From assembly GCF_040649515.1 (NCBI RefSeq), contig NZ_JBEZFP010000084.1:1-40890 (forward strand): a stretch of DNA of 40,890 nt. Reading direction: 5' to 3'. Each line of letters starts with the position of its first letter. The first letter of the stretch is position 1. Of the stretch, positions 1 through 8,420 are shown one piece after another. The notes beneath the pieces are model-generated. The model saw only the letters and a list, made by a program, of their open reading frames with translations. It was not told where the DNA came from and ran no database searches. This stretch comes from Yinghuangia elevatio (GTDB taxonomy: Bacteria > Actinomycetota > Actinomycetes > Streptomycetales > Streptomycetaceae). The translations under genes were made by a program, and so were the position numbers.

Positions 1-34
1 TTCGCGCCGCCGTACCCGGGTACGGCGGCGCGAA
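1..34. terminator. Perfect 34-bp palindrome, likely terminator of the gene upstream of the window
   Basis: Two 17-bp arms are exact reverse complements with no unpaired centre (the middle reads ACCCGGGT). Such a GC-rich hairpin at a gene boundary is typical of actinomycete terminators, which often lack a U-tract. The gene it would serve lies outside the window, so this is inferred from structure and position. Confidence 0.6.
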
Positions 35-183
35 GGGGTTCTGGCCGACCCGCCGCTCAGCGGATACTGAACAAACGAAATCTCCCCCGGAAACGGTGAG
101 AAAAGCTCAGAAAACGACAAAGGCCATGGCCCGACGCGCCCGCCACACGTGGCGGACGCCGCCGTCTGGAAGACTTCACCCAC

Positions 184-1782
184 GTGACCACCGAAGCACC
201 CGCGACGCCTGCCGCAGGCTTGCCCGGCCCGGCGCCCCGCGGCCGACTGCGCGCCGCCGCGATCGCGATAGCCGACCGGCCCTACGCGATCACCGCGGCG
301 CTCATCGGCCTCATCATGGTGCTCGACCTGTCCGGTCCCGACTGGCCCGCCGCGATCTTCCGCGCCAAGCTCGTCGAGGAGCACAACGCGCTCCTGTGGA
401 ACAACCAGTGGTACGGCGGCCACCTGCTCCCCGGCTACAGCGTCGTCACGCCGCTCCTGTCCCAGGGCATCGGCACCCACACCCTCACCGCGCTGTCCTG
501 CATCATCTCCGCGTGGGCGTGGTCCCGCCTCGATGTCGGCCGCGACGAACTCGCCCGCCGCGTCGGCAGCTGCTGGTTCGCCGTCATGGCGTCCGTCGAC
601 TACCTCATCGGCCGCACGCCCTTCGCCCTCGGCGTCGCCGCCGGCCTGCTCGCCATCCTCGCGGCCCGCAACCAGCGCCTCTACTGGGCCGGCGCCGCAT
701 CCCTGCTGTGCGGCCTCGCCAGCCCGCTGTCCGGGGCCTTCCTGCTGCTGATCGGCCTCGCCTGGGTCCCGCGCCAGAACGTGTGGCCGACCCGCTTCAG
801 CTTCGGCCCGGCCGGCGTCGGACTGCTCGTCTCGCTCGCGTTCCCCAGCGAGGGCATGTTCCCGTTCCCGTGGTGGCGGTTCTGGCCGATCATCGCGCTC
901 GCCGCCGTCGGCCTGTGGCTCATCCCCGCGTCGCAGCGCAGCGCCCGGCGCTTCCTGGTCCTGTACGCGGCGTCCGCAATCGTCTTCTTCTTCGTCCCGA
1001 CCGCCCTCGGCGGCAACCTCGCCCGGCTCGGCGAGATGGTCGCCGGGCCGATGATGGCCGTCGTGCTGCTCTCGCTCGGCCGACGGCGCCTGGTCATGCT
1101 GCTCGCCGTACCCCTGCTCGTCTGGGGCTTCCAGTCCGCGGCCATCGCCATCACCAACGACCGCGGGGACAGCCGCGGCGAGAAGGCCGAGTACTACGAC
1201 GGCCTGCTCACCTACCTGGAGACCGCCAACCAGCCGCTCGGCCGCATCGAGATCCCCTTCACCCGCGGCCACTGGGAAAGCGTGTACGTCGCCGACAAGA
1301 TGCCCCTCGCCCGCGGCTGGGAACGCCAGCTGGACCGCGGCCGCAACGCGGTGCTCTACCAGGAGATCCTGACCGCCCCCGAGTACCGCGACTGGATCGA
1401 GGAGACCGGCGTGCGCTTCGTCGCGCTGCCCGACGTCCCCATCGACAAGTCCGCCAAGCCCGAGGTCGAGCTCATCAAGTCCGGCGTGCCCTGGCTCAAG
1501 CCCGTCTGGTCCGACAAGCACTGGCAGGTGTGGGAGGTCGAGAACCCCAAACCCCTGCTGGAAGGCCCCGGCGTGCTCACCAGCCTCACCCCGTCGGAGT
1601 TCAGCTTCCGCGCCGACGCCCCGGGCACGTTCACGGTGCGCATCCACCCGACGAACCTGTTCGTCGCCGACCGCAAGGGCGTCACGATCAAACCGGACGC
1701 CGACGACGAGTGGACGACGATCCACGTCGCCACACCCGGCCCCGTCACGATCAAGGCCGACGAGTCCAAGCTGCTGCCCTGA
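184..1782 (+). CDS. Multi-pass membrane protein with C-terminal extracytoplasmic domain (paralog 1)
   Basis: A 532-residue protein starting at GTG 184. Roughly residues 33-50, 98-115, 128-160, 168-195, 205-222, 232-250, 256-275 and 286-320 are hydrophobic, giving about eight to ten membrane segments; residues 335-532 are soluble and probably outside the cell. The first loop holds GPDWPAAIFRAKL and then LLWNNQWYGGHLLPGYS. The C-terminal part has IPFTRGHWESVYVA and LARGWERQLDRGRN, both conserved in the paralog at 3400-4998. A membrane domain with an acidic first outer loop plus an outer C-terminal domain resembles GT-C glycosyltransferases, but I do not recognise a characterised family, so that is only a hypothesis. 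GGAAG at 168-172 is a plausible ribosome site. I assign no function. Confidence 0.8.
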   Translation: MTTEAPATPAAGLPGPAPRGRLRAAAIAIADRPYAITAALIGLIMVLDLSGPDWPAAIFRAKLVEEHNALLWNNQWYGGHLLPGYSVVTPLLSQGIGTHTLTALSCIISAWAWSRLDVGRDELARRVGSCWFAVMASVDYLIGRTPFALGVAAGLLAILAARNQRLYWAGAASLLCGLASPLSGAFLLLIGLAWVPRQNVWPTRFSFGPAGVGLLVSLAFPSEGMFPFPWWRFWPIIALAAVGLWLIPASQRSARRFLVLYAASAIVFFFVPTALGGNLARLGEMVAGPMMAVVLLSLGRRRLVMLLAVPLLVWGFQSAAIAITNDRGDSRGEKAEYYDGLLTYLETANQPLGRIEIPFTRGHWESVYVADKMPLARGWERQLDRGRNAVLYQEILTAPEYRDWIEETGVRFVALPDVPIDKSAKPEVELIKSGVPWLKPVWSDKHWQVWEVENPKPLLEGPGVLTSLTPSEFSFRADAPGTFTVRIHPTNLFVADRKGVTIKPDADDEWTTIHVATPGPVTIKADESKLLP

Positions 1783-1799
1783 TGCCGGGGCGGTCGGAG

Positions 1800-1825
1800 C
1801 CCCGCGTACGCCACCTCGCGCGGGG
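1800..1825. terminator. Weak hairpin between convergent genes
   Basis: A 7-bp stem (CCCCGCG 1800-1806 with CGCGGGG 1819-1825) lies between the convergent ends of the membrane protein gene (1782) and the LOG-family gene (1882). It is short and has no T-run, so a terminator role rests mainly on position. Confidence 0.35.
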
Positions 1826-1881
1826 TCCGGGCCGCGGGGCCGGGGCCAAGGTGCGACCGGCGGTCAGCGCCCGGCCCGCGG

Positions 1882-2478
1882 TCAGGGCTTGACCGGCACC
1901 GACTGCGGATCGATGCCGCCCTCCCACTTCGGCGCGGGCGGCACCCACGCCTCACAGGCCGCCAGCAGCCCCGCCGCGTCCCGTGCCACCAGCAGCGTGT
2001 CGCGGTAGCGCGGCTTGATGAAGCCGTTCCCCACCATCGCGTCCAGCGCGGCCGTCAACGGCGTCCAGAACCCGTCCACGTCCAGCAGCGCCACCGGCTT
2101 CGCGTGGATCGCCAAGTGCTGCCACGTCCAGACCTCGAACAACTCCTCCAGCGTGCCCGCCCCGCCCGGCAGCGCCACGAAAGCATCCGAAAGCTCCGCC
2201 ATCGCCGCCTTGCGCTCGTGCATCGTCTCGGTGACCTCAAGCCGCGTCAGCCCCAGATGCGCGACCTCGCGCTCCACCAGCGAACGCGGCATCACCCCGA
2301 TCACCTCGCCGCCCTCGGCCAGCGCGGCATCCGCCACGGCACCCATCAGCCCGACGTGGCCGCCGCCGAACACGACGCCGACACCCGCCCGGGCCAACGA
2401 CCTTCCGAGTTCCGCCGCCGCCTCCCGGAACCGCGTACCCTCGCCCGACGCCGAACCCGCGAACACGGCTACCCGCAC
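1882..2478 (-). CDS. LOG/TIGR00730 family Rossmann-fold protein (putative cytokinin-riboside phosphoribohydrolase type)
   Basis: I place the start at GTG 2478 (product VRVAVFAGSASGEGTRF..., 198 residues), because GAGGAGG lies a few bases upstream; an ATG at 2517 in the same frame would add 13 unlikely residues. The N-terminal VAVFAGSASG, the GGGHVGLMGAVADAAL nucleotide-binding turn and the signature LPGGAGTLEELFEVWTW (PGGxGTxxE) identify the LOG/lysine-decarboxylase-like fold. Characterised members cleave nucleoside 5'-monophosphates to the free base and ribose 5-phosphate; the physiological substrate in actinomycetes is often unknown. It sits between two paralogous membrane-protein genes, convergent with the first and divergent from the small unknown gene at 2681. 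Confidence 0.88.
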   Translation of the reverse strand: MRVAVFAGSASGEGTRFREAAAELGRSLARAGVGVVFGGGHVGLMGAVADAALAEGGEVIGVMPRSLVEREVAHLGLTRLEVTETMHERKAAMAELSDAFVALPGGAGTLEELFEVWTWQHLAIHAKPVALLDVDGFWTPLTAALDAMVGNGFIKPRYRDTLLVARDAAGLLAACEAWVPPAPKWEGGIDPQSVPVKP

Positions 2479-2680
2479 CTGAGCCTCCTCAGCTCCCCGC
2501 CCCCGCGACATGATCAATCCTCATTGTCGCAACCGGTGCCCGCCACCCGCCGACCAGGGCGTTGCCCCAGGCCACACCCGTACCCACGGCACGACACCCC
2601 CGCCCGGAACACCACAAAGCACCGGCCGGTCACCCATCCGACATTGACGCGACGACCCCAACCCACGGCAGAATGCCCGC

Positions 2681-3244
2681 GTGCCCCCCACCGAACGCCC
2701 TGCCTCGGACATCCCGTTCGAGCGGCTGTTCCCGCAGCTCGACGACTCCGGCCGCGAACGCCTCACCGCCGCCGCGAGAGCCCTCGACCTGCGCCGGTCA
2801 CTCGACGACCCGGCACGCTGGTTCTGGAACGAACCCGACCCCGCCGACCCGCAGCCCGAACCCGAGGCACAACCCCACGTCCTCGGCACCGCCCTGCTGC
2901 TGTACGAATCGGACGGCGACTGGCTCGAACTGGGACTCGACGTCTGGCACCAGGAAGGCCCGCGCGTCAGCGTCACCGCCACCGTCGAAGTCGCCTGCTG
3001 GTGCGAACTCGACCACAACATGCACGCCGTCCAACGCGCCGAATGGACCGCCGACGGCGGACAAGCCCTCGTCGAGGCCTTCAACGCCGCCGCGCTGTCC
3101 GTGATCCGCCGCATCGAAGGCCCCCGCGACCCGCGCGACCTGCGCACCCGCGCCGGACTGCCGAACCCGCCCGAGCCCGTACCCGACCCCGACGACGGAT
3201 CACCGGTCGACGGCGGCATGGCACCGAGCCGCCACACGCCCTGA
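2681..3244 (+). CDS. Conserved-looking hypothetical protein, 187 residues
   Basis: Starts at GTG 2681. The central part (about residues 65-150) alternates hydrophobic beta-type stretches (VLGTALLLYESDGDWLELGL, VSVTATVEVACWCELD) followed by a helix containing ALVEAFNAAALSVIRRI. The ends are acidic and proline-rich with no membrane segment or signal peptide. I do not recognise the family. Codon use is that of the neighbours (strong G/C third positions), supporting a real gene. It is divergent from the LOG gene and 155 nt ahead of the second membrane-protein paralog, so it may share a transcript with the latter. The fold suggests a small cytosolic alpha/beta protein, but no function is assigned. 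Confidence 0.7.
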   Translation: MPPTERPASDIPFERLFPQLDDSGRERLTAAARALDLRRSLDDPARWFWNEPDPADPQPEPEAQPHVLGTALLLYESDGDWLELGLDVWHQEGPRVSVTATVEVACWCELDHNMHAVQRAEWTADGGQALVEAFNAAALSVIRRIEGPRDPRDLRTRAGLPNPPEPVPDPDDGSPVDGGMAPSRHTP

Positions 3245-3368
3245 CCGCTCGTCAGCACCGGCAACGCCTGCCCGGGCCCGAACCGCCGCGACAAACCGCG
3301 ACCAACTGCCTTGGTGGCAACGCCGCCAGGCCGACGCGCCGCGCCCTCGCACGCCCCACCACGCGTGG

Positions 3369-3400
3369 CAGCACCCCGTTTCTGGAAGACTCGCCTCGCA
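3369..3400 (+). promoter_or_regulatory. Start region conserved between the two membrane-protein paralogs
   Basis: The 11-mer TCTGGAAGACT lies at 3380-3390, just ahead of ATG 3400, and again at 165-175, just ahead of GTG 184. In both cases CGTGGC lies some 10-20 nt further upstream. The match includes a GGAAG that could pair with 16S rRNA. It shows that the duplication carried the upstream region and supports both chosen starts. Confidence 0.5.
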
Positions 3401-4998
3401 TGAGCAGCACCTCGGCGGCCCCACCGGCACCCGGAGCCCCTTCGCGCACCGTCGGCCACGCACGCCTGCGAGCCACCGCCATATTCCTCGGCGACCGCCC
3501 GTACCTCATCACCCTCGCCCTCGTCGGACTGCTCACCCTCACCGGACTCTCCGGCCCCGACTGGCCCGCCCAGATGTTCCGCGCATGGCTCGCCCGCGAA
3601 CACGGCGCCGTCCTGTGGAACAACCAGTGGTACGGCGGCCACCTCCTCCCCGGCTACAGCGTCATCACCCCCGCCCTCGCCGGAGCCGTCGGCACCCGCA
3701 CACTCACCGCGTTCTCCTGCGTCCTCGCCGCCTGGGCCTGGAGCCTGCTCCGCGTCGGCAAACCCGGCCTGCCACGACGCATCGCCGCCATCTGGTTCGC
3801 CGCCATCATCAGCGTCGAATACCTCATCGGACGCACCCCGTTCGCACTCGGCGTCGCCGCCGCCCTCCTGGCCTTCCTCGCCGCACGCAACCACCGCCCC
3901 CTGCTCACCGCCTCCGCCGCGCTCCTCAGCGGCCTCGCGAGCCCGCTCGCCGGCGCCTTCCTCCTGATGGCCGCACTCGCCTGGGTCCCCGCCGAACGCG
4001 TCTGGGCTACCCGGCTCTCCTTCGCCCCCGCCGCCGCCGGACTCGTCCCCGCCGTCATCTTCCCCAGCACCGGCGACTTCGGATTCCCGCTCTGGCGACT
4101 CGGCGCCATACTCGGCTTCGCCGCCGTCGGCCTCGTCCTGCTCCCGGCCGGCCACCGCACGGCACGCCGCTTCCTGTGGCTCTACGCCGTCTCCGGAACC
4201 GTCCTCTACCTCGTCCCCAGCGCCGTCGGCGGCAACGTCGCACGCCTCGGCGAGGTCATGGCCGGCCCCCTCGCCGCGGTCGTCCTGCTGTCCCTGGGCC
4301 GACGGCGCCTCGTCGCACTGCTCGCCGTACCGCTCCTCGCGTGGCAACTCTCCTCCGCGAGCATCGCCGTCGCGCACGACTTCAAGGACAGCGCAGCCGA
4401 CCACCACGCCTACTACACCGGCATGCTCGACTACCTCGCCGCCAACAACCAGCCCGTCGGACGCGTCGAGATCCCCTTCACCCGCGGCCACTGGGAAAGC
4501 GTCTACGTCGCCGAACACCAGCCCCTCGCACGCGGCTGGGAACGCCAACTCGACCGCGGCCGCAACGAGACGCTCTACGACCCCGACATGACCCCCGAGC
4601 AGTACCGCGCGTGGCTGCTCGAGACCGGCGTACGGTACGTCGCCCTCCCCGACGTACCCCTCGACCCCTCCGCCTACCGCGAAGCCGAGATCCTGCGCGC
4701 CGGCACCGGCTGGCTGCGCCCCGTCTGGTCCGACAAGCACTGGCGCATCTGGGAAGTCACCGACGCCGCCCCACTCCTGGAGGGCCCCGGCCGCCTCACC
4801 GAACTCACCCCGGCCAGCTTCACGTTCACCGCGGACCGGCCCGGCACGTACACCGTCCGCATCCACTACACCGCGTGGTTCACCGCCGACCGGCCCGGCA
4901 CGCGGGTCGCCGAAGGCACGGACGGCTGGACCGAAGTGACGGTCCCGCACCCCGGCCCGGTCACCGTCACCGCGAAGGCCAGCGCGCTGCTCCCGTGA
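3400..4998 (+). CDS. Multi-pass membrane protein with C-terminal extracytoplasmic domain (paralog 2)
   Basis: The 532-residue product of ATG 3400 has exactly the length of the protein at 184-1782 and aligns with it without obvious gaps. Shared blocks include LSGPDWPA, LWNNQWYGGHLLPGYSV, IPFTRGHWESVYVA, ARGWERQLDRGRN, VWSDKHW and LLEGPG. The membrane half (about residues 30-320) is followed by a soluble half that ends in beta-type sequence (FTADRPGTYTVRIHYTAWF). An in-frame open stretch extends far upstream of 3400, but its arginine/proline-rich composition is non-coding in character, and TCTGGAAGACT before this ATG matches the sequence before paralog 1. It is a local duplication with interposed genes. 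The function is unknown; a GT-C-like enzyme is possible. Confidence 0.82.
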   Translation: MSSTSAAPPAPGAPSRTVGHARLRATAIFLGDRPYLITLALVGLLTLTGLSGPDWPAQMFRAWLAREHGAVLWNNQWYGGHLLPGYSVITPALAGAVGTRTLTAFSCVLAAWAWSLLRVGKPGLPRRIAAIWFAAIISVEYLIGRTPFALGVAAALLAFLAARNHRPLLTASAALLSGLASPLAGAFLLMAALAWVPAERVWATRLSFAPAAAGLVPAVIFPSTGDFGFPLWRLGAILGFAAVGLVLLPAGHRTARRFLWLYAVSGTVLYLVPSAVGGNVARLGEVMAGPLAAVVLLSLGRRRLVALLAVPLLAWQLSSASIAVAHDFKDSAADHHAYYTGMLDYLAANNQPVGRVEIPFTRGHWESVYVAEHQPLARGWERQLDRGRNETLYDPDMTPEQYRAWLLETGVRYVALPDVPLDPSAYREAEILRAGTGWLRPVWSDKHWRIWEVTDAAPLLEGPGRLTELTPASFTFTADRPGTYTVRIHYTAWFTADRPGTRVAEGTDGWTEVTVPHPGPVTVTAKASALLP

Positions 4999-5149
4999 CC
5001 CCTCGCGGAGCCCCTGACGGACCGTCGGCGACGACGCGACCCCCCGCCCGCCGAACCGGGCGGCACGCATCGTGCGCGCGAGGCCCACACACCGTGACCC
5101 GCGCCCCCGACACGGGATGTTAGTTTTTCCAGGCGCACCGATCCGTCGG

Positions 5150-5200
5150 TACACCGGTCCGTCCCGTACACCGTCCGTCCCTCCCGCGTACACCGGTCCG
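5150..5200 (+). repeat. Three GTACACCG(G)TCCG direct repeats upstream of def
   Basis: GTACACC begins at 5150, 5166 and 5188, followed by GGTCCG, GTCCG and GGTCCG. The array lies 44 nt or more ahead of the deformylase ATG in a 245-nt gap. It may be a regulator-binding array or simple slippage; no matching regulator is recognisable. Confidence 0.5.
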
Positions 5201-5243
5201 ACCGCGCCCCGACCCGCACCCGCCACGGAAAGGCACAACCACG

Positions 5244-5906
5244 ATGTCCGAGCCGCACAGCCACGCCAGCGACACCGAGGCCCGGATCTTCGTACAAGGC
5301 CAGCCCGTCGACAGCTACCCCGACTTCGCCCCCGAGGCCGCGCGCGGCGAGACCCTGCGCATCACCGTCGTCGGCGAAGAGGTGCTGCACCGCCCGTGCG
5401 CGGAGATCACCGAGTTCGGCACCCCCGAACTCACCAAGCTCATCGACGACATGTTCCACACCATGTACGTCGCCGACGGCGTCGGACTCGCCGCCAACCA
5501 GGTCGACGTCGGCATCCGCCTCTTCGTCTACGACTGCACCGACGAGGACGGCAACCGCCACGTCGGCCACATCCTCAACCCCGTCCTCGACGAACTCCCG
5601 GCCGCCGACCGGCACCTCGACGAAGCCGGCGAAGGCTGCCTCTCGGTCCCCGGCCCGCACAAGGACCTCGCCCGCCCCGACCACGCCGTCGCCCGCGGCG
5701 TCGACAAGGACGGCAACCCCGTCGTCATCTCCGGCTCCGGCTACTTCGCCCGCTGCCTGCAGCACGAGACCGACCACCTCAACGGCTACCTCTACATCGA
5801 CCGCCTCTCCAAGCGCGACCGCAAGGACGCGCTCAAGAAGATGGAGTCGATGAAGGACGAGGTCTTCGCCCGCCGCGCCGAAAAGGCCGCCAAGCTCGCC
5901 GGCTGA
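5244..5906 (+). CDS. def: Peptide deformylase
   Basis: A 220-residue protein from ATG 5244. It removes the formyl group from N-terminal formyl-methionine of new proteins in the cytoplasm. All three family motifs are present: GVGLAANQ at residues 79-86, EGCLS at 130-134 with the metal-binding Cys132, and QHETDHLNG at 173-181, giving His174, Glu175 and His178 of the metal site. The roughly 35-residue N-terminal extension before the conserved domain is common in actinobacterial type I deformylases. The C-terminal tail is lysine/arginine-rich. It is 245 nt from the upstream membrane-protein gene and probably has its own promoter. No fmt (formyltransferase) gene is adjacent, so it may be one of several deformylases in this genome. 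Confidence 0.95.
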   Translation: MSEPHSHASDTEARIFVQGQPVDSYPDFAPEAARGETLRITVVGEEVLHRPCAEITEFGTPELTKLIDDMFHTMYVADGVGLAANQVDVGIRLFVYDCTDEDGNRHVGHILNPVLDELPAADRHLDEAGEGCLSVPGPHKDLARPDHAVARGVDKDGNPVVISGSGYFARCLQHETDHLNGYLYIDRLSKRDRKDALKKMESMKDEVFARRAEKAAKLAG

Positions 5907-5921
5907 CCGCGCCCGCGGCGC

Positions 5922-5960
5922 GCCCTTCCCACGGGCCCCTTCCCGCGGGCCCCTTCCCAC
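5922..5960. repeat. 14-bp-period tandem repeat after def
   Basis: CCCTTCCC followed by (A/G)CGGG or ACGCG recurs three times at 14-bp spacing (CCTTCCC units at about 5923, 5937 and 5951). It lies in the 175-nt gap between def and the LLM gene. Its GC-rich arms could fold, but I see no clean terminator. Confidence 0.45.
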
Positions 5961-6081
5961 GCGACCCGTCCGCGGGATCCCCCTCACCCGGCCCTCGGCG
6001 GTCCGATTCCACGGTCACGCCCGCACCCGTGATCACGAACGCCATTGTCCTCGCAAGGCCGATGGGGCAGCATCCGGCGCT

Positions 6082-6963
6082 GTGGACATCGCCATGACAC
6101 TCCCGACCATGCTCCCCCACGGCCGCGACGAGGTACTGCAATGGTGCCGCGCCGTCGACGAAGGCCCCTGGTCCAGCCTCGCCGTCCCCGAACGCGTCGC
6201 CTACACCAGCCACTCCATGACCGTGCAACTCGCCGCCGCGGCCGCCCTCACCGAACGCGTACGCCTCTGGACCACCATCGTGGTCCTCCCCTCGCACAAC
6301 GCGGTACGCATGGCCAAGGACCTCGCGTCCGTCGACCAACTCTCCGACGGACGCCTCACCGTCGGCGTCGGGGTCGGCGGCCGCGAACAGGACTACCGAG
6401 CCGTCTCCGCCCCCTTCACCCGCCGCTGGCAACGCCTCGACGACCAGGTCGCCACCATGCGCGCCACCTGGGCCGGCACCCCGCCCGAGCCCGACCTCGA
6501 CCCGATCGGCCCGCCCCCGGTCCAGGCCGGCGGACCACCCCTCGTCGCCGGCGCCATCGGCCCCAAAGCCACCGCCCGCGCCGCCCGCTGGGCCGCCGGC
6601 ATCGACGACGGCACGGCAATCGCCAACCCCGACGCGGAAGCCCTCGCCGAGGTCGCCACCCGGGTCCGAGCCGCCTGGCGCGAAGCCGGCCGCACCGACG
6701 AACCCCACCTCTCCACCAGCATCTGGTACGCCCTCGGCGACAACGCCGAAACCCGGCTCCGCACCTACGCGTTCGACTACCTCAAAATCTTCGGCCCGGA
6801 AATCGCCGAAGCCATCGCCGACACCGCAACCGTGCACTCCCCCAAAGCCCTGCGCACCGCCGTCGAAACCGTCAAAGCCGCCGGCTTCCACGAACTCTTC
6901 CTGGTCCCCACCACCACCGACCCCCAAGAACTCCCCCGAACCCGCGAAGCCCTCGGCATCTGA
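6082..6963 (+). CDS. LLM class flavin-dependent oxidoreductase (luciferase-like)
   Basis: A 293-residue protein from GTG 6082 (an ATG at 6094 is the alternative). It has the bacterial-luciferase-like TIM-barrel pattern: an early SLAVPERVAY, then TERVRLWTTIVVLPSHNAV, and the typical AKDLASVDQLSDGRLTVGVGVGG, where the SxGRxxxGVGxG segment binds flavin phosphate. A later PPLVAGAIGPKATARAARWA strand follows, and the C-terminal FLVPTTTDPQELPR completes the barrel. The family uses reduced F420 or FMNH2 to oxidise or monooxygenate small molecules; the sequence alone does not tell which cofactor or substrate applies. It stands alone, ended by a strong hairpin at 7001-7034. Confidence 0.88.
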   Translation: MDIAMTLPTMLPHGRDEVLQWCRAVDEGPWSSLAVPERVAYTSHSMTVQLAAAAALTERVRLWTTIVVLPSHNAVRMAKDLASVDQLSDGRLTVGVGVGGREQDYRAVSAPFTRRWQRLDDQVATMRATWAGTPPEPDLDPIGPPPVQAGGPPLVAGAIGPKATARAARWAAGIDDGTAIANPDAEALAEVATRVRAAWREAGRTDEPHLSTSIWYALGDNAETRLRTYAFDYLKIFGPEIAEAIADTATVHSPKALRTAVETVKAAGFHELFLVPTTTDPQELPRTREALGI

Positions 6964-7000
6964 CGCTCCTGCCGTGGATGGCTCGGTCCCGCGGCGCCCG

Positions 7001-7034
7001 CGGCGGACCCCGGGAACGTCCTTGGGGTCCGCCG
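7001..7034. terminator. Hairpin terminator between convergent LLM and endonuclease genes
   Basis: An 11-bp perfect stem (7001-7011 with 7024-7034, CGGCGGACCCC paired to GGGGTCCGCCG) with a 12-nt loop lies between the convergent ends at 6963 and 7045. It can act on both strands. Confidence 0.7.
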
Positions 7035-7044
7035 CACCACACCG

Positions 7045-8322
7045 TCAACCGACGAAACGCGCTCCGCTGCGCTGTCCAGGAAAGATGAACCCACCCATGA
7101 CGCAGTGGCTTCCCGACTCCGTGGACACGGCGAACACCGGCCGTCGTCCGAGATCTTCGACACGCACCATGTGCACCGCCGAGTCCTTCCTGTAGAACCG
7201 GCTGATCTCGATGATCCTGTCAAGGCGCCCCTGCTTGGCAGGCAGCATGAAGCCAATCTCTCGGCGGAAGGCACGGATTCCGGTGCCTGAGATGCGGAGG
7301 TCGTACATCGGCCCGCCCGCGCTATATGTCACCGCCTGGCCGTCCCGCTTCCGTGTGTACTCGAAATTGCGATTGGCGTTGGCGTTCGAGTAAATCCGTC
7401 CTCGGATGCCGAAACAGCAGGCGAGCAATTGCTGAACATCCAGAAGGAGTTGCTGTGACGCGCTGCCCAAGCCGACGTAGCGCGTTTGGTTGGCAGGCTG
7501 GTTGACCACGCAACCGTCTGCGTCGAAGAGCCCCCGAAGGAACGCGGCCACTGCAGGCGACGGTGCCTCGCAGATCGCCGACGGAACCACCTTGGACGCC
7601 GCGCGGGCCTGGGAGACGCCGAGCTCCCCAAGGAACCCGACAAACCCGCGACGCATGAGGCGAAGCTGCCAGGTCCCGTTGCTCTGCAGGACCGGCTTGG
7701 CGGGTCTGGCCCCGATGCGACTCAGCAACGCACGATGCATCGGCATGACGAATCGCTGATCGTCCGGCGAGCCGTAGACGGCGACGGCGCCATGCTTCGT
7801 CAAGCACCCGTCGCCGACGAGCCATCCGAGGTAGTGGCACAGTGTCGGGCCCCACATGCGGGGAAGGTGGAGCGGTCCACGGGACGCACACGTCTCGGCA
7901 ATTGCGTGGGCACGTGGGGGGATCCGGCCGACGCTCGCTCCTCGGGACACGATCCGGTGCGCACGTTCGACAATGTCGTCACGCGTCAGTTCGCCGAGGC
8001 ACCGCCAGCCTCGTTCGCGAGTGAAGACGCGCTGCCCTGAAGTTCCCGCAATGATCGCCCCATCCGAGAACCGAACCGCCAGTGATTCCCGGACGCCGAG
8101 GGGCCTCACGGCAAGTCGGGTCAATTCGTCGTCCGCGCCGTCGGCAAGAGGCGGGATGGATGCATACTTGGCCACCCTGATCCGCTGCCCCGTCGCAAGG
8201 CGGACGAATGCGGCTTCGGCGGCGATGAGGCCGTGATCCGTCGGAATCTTGTGTGTCCCCAGGATCCCGCCGTGGACCTCGCACGGGTTTCCGGACTCGC
8301 GTACATCTTGTGTGATTTCCAT
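7045..8322 (-). CDS. Free-standing LAGLIDADG homing endonuclease, intein-derived, splice sites degenerate
   Basis: A 425-residue protein. Two dodecapeptide motifs are clear: YLGWLVGDG at residues 164-172 (Asp171) and LRGLFDADG at 262-270 (Asp269). Both metal-binding acids are present, so nuclease activity is plausible. They sit inside an intein-like Hint frame: THKIPTDHGLI (24-33) resembles block A, TSGQRVFT (94-101) followed by GWRCLGEL resembles block B, and VFAVSTESGSHCVMGGFIF (397-414) resembles blocks F/G. The block B His is Gln, the start cysteine is not in place, and the C-terminal His-Asn is replaced by Pro-Gly, so splicing should be dead. It is not fused to any host protein. GC content is visibly lower than in the neighbours, suggesting transfer. 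It lies 193 nt downstream of nrdJ on the same strand, beyond a palindrome. GATCATG repeated at 8352 and 8360 lies just upstream of its ATG. Confidence 0.85.
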   Translation of the reverse strand: MEITQDVRESGNPCEVHGGILGTHKIPTDHGLIAAEAAFVRLATGQRIRVAKYASIPPLADGADDELTRLAVRPLGVRESLAVRFSDGAIIAGTSGQRVFTRERGWRCLGELTRDDIVERAHRIVSRGASVGRIPPRAHAIAETCASRGPLHLPRMWGPTLCHYLGWLVGDGCLTKHGAVAVYGSPDDQRFVMPMHRALLSRIGARPAKPVLQSNGTWQLRLMRRGFVGFLGELGVSQARAASKVVPSAICEAPSPAVAAFLRGLFDADGCVVNQPANQTRYVGLGSASQQLLLDVQQLLACCFGIRGRIYSNANANRNFEYTRKRDGQAVTYSAGGPMYDLRISGTGIRAFRREIGFMLPAKQGRLDRIIEISRFYRKDSAVHMVRVEDLGRRPVFAVSTESGSHCVMGGFIFPGQRSGARFVG

Positions 8323-8420
8323 GGGGACAGCGCATGCGACTGCACCGACACGATCATGTGATCATGCGAACTAAGTCCCTTATGCAATACAAAGGTTCAC
8401 CCGTTCGGCCCAGGCAGACG

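Noticed and set aside
2521..5238. 905-codon minus-strand open frame opposite the second membrane protein
   Set aside because: Glycine/glutamate/alanine-rich antisense composition; the plus strand carries a clear paralog of a neighbouring gene.
7045..8322. Intein spliced from NrdJ itself
   Set aside because: nrdJ is complete and uninterrupted with its own stop at 8516, and the intein-like gene begins 193 nt further on with its own ATG and lacks splice residues.
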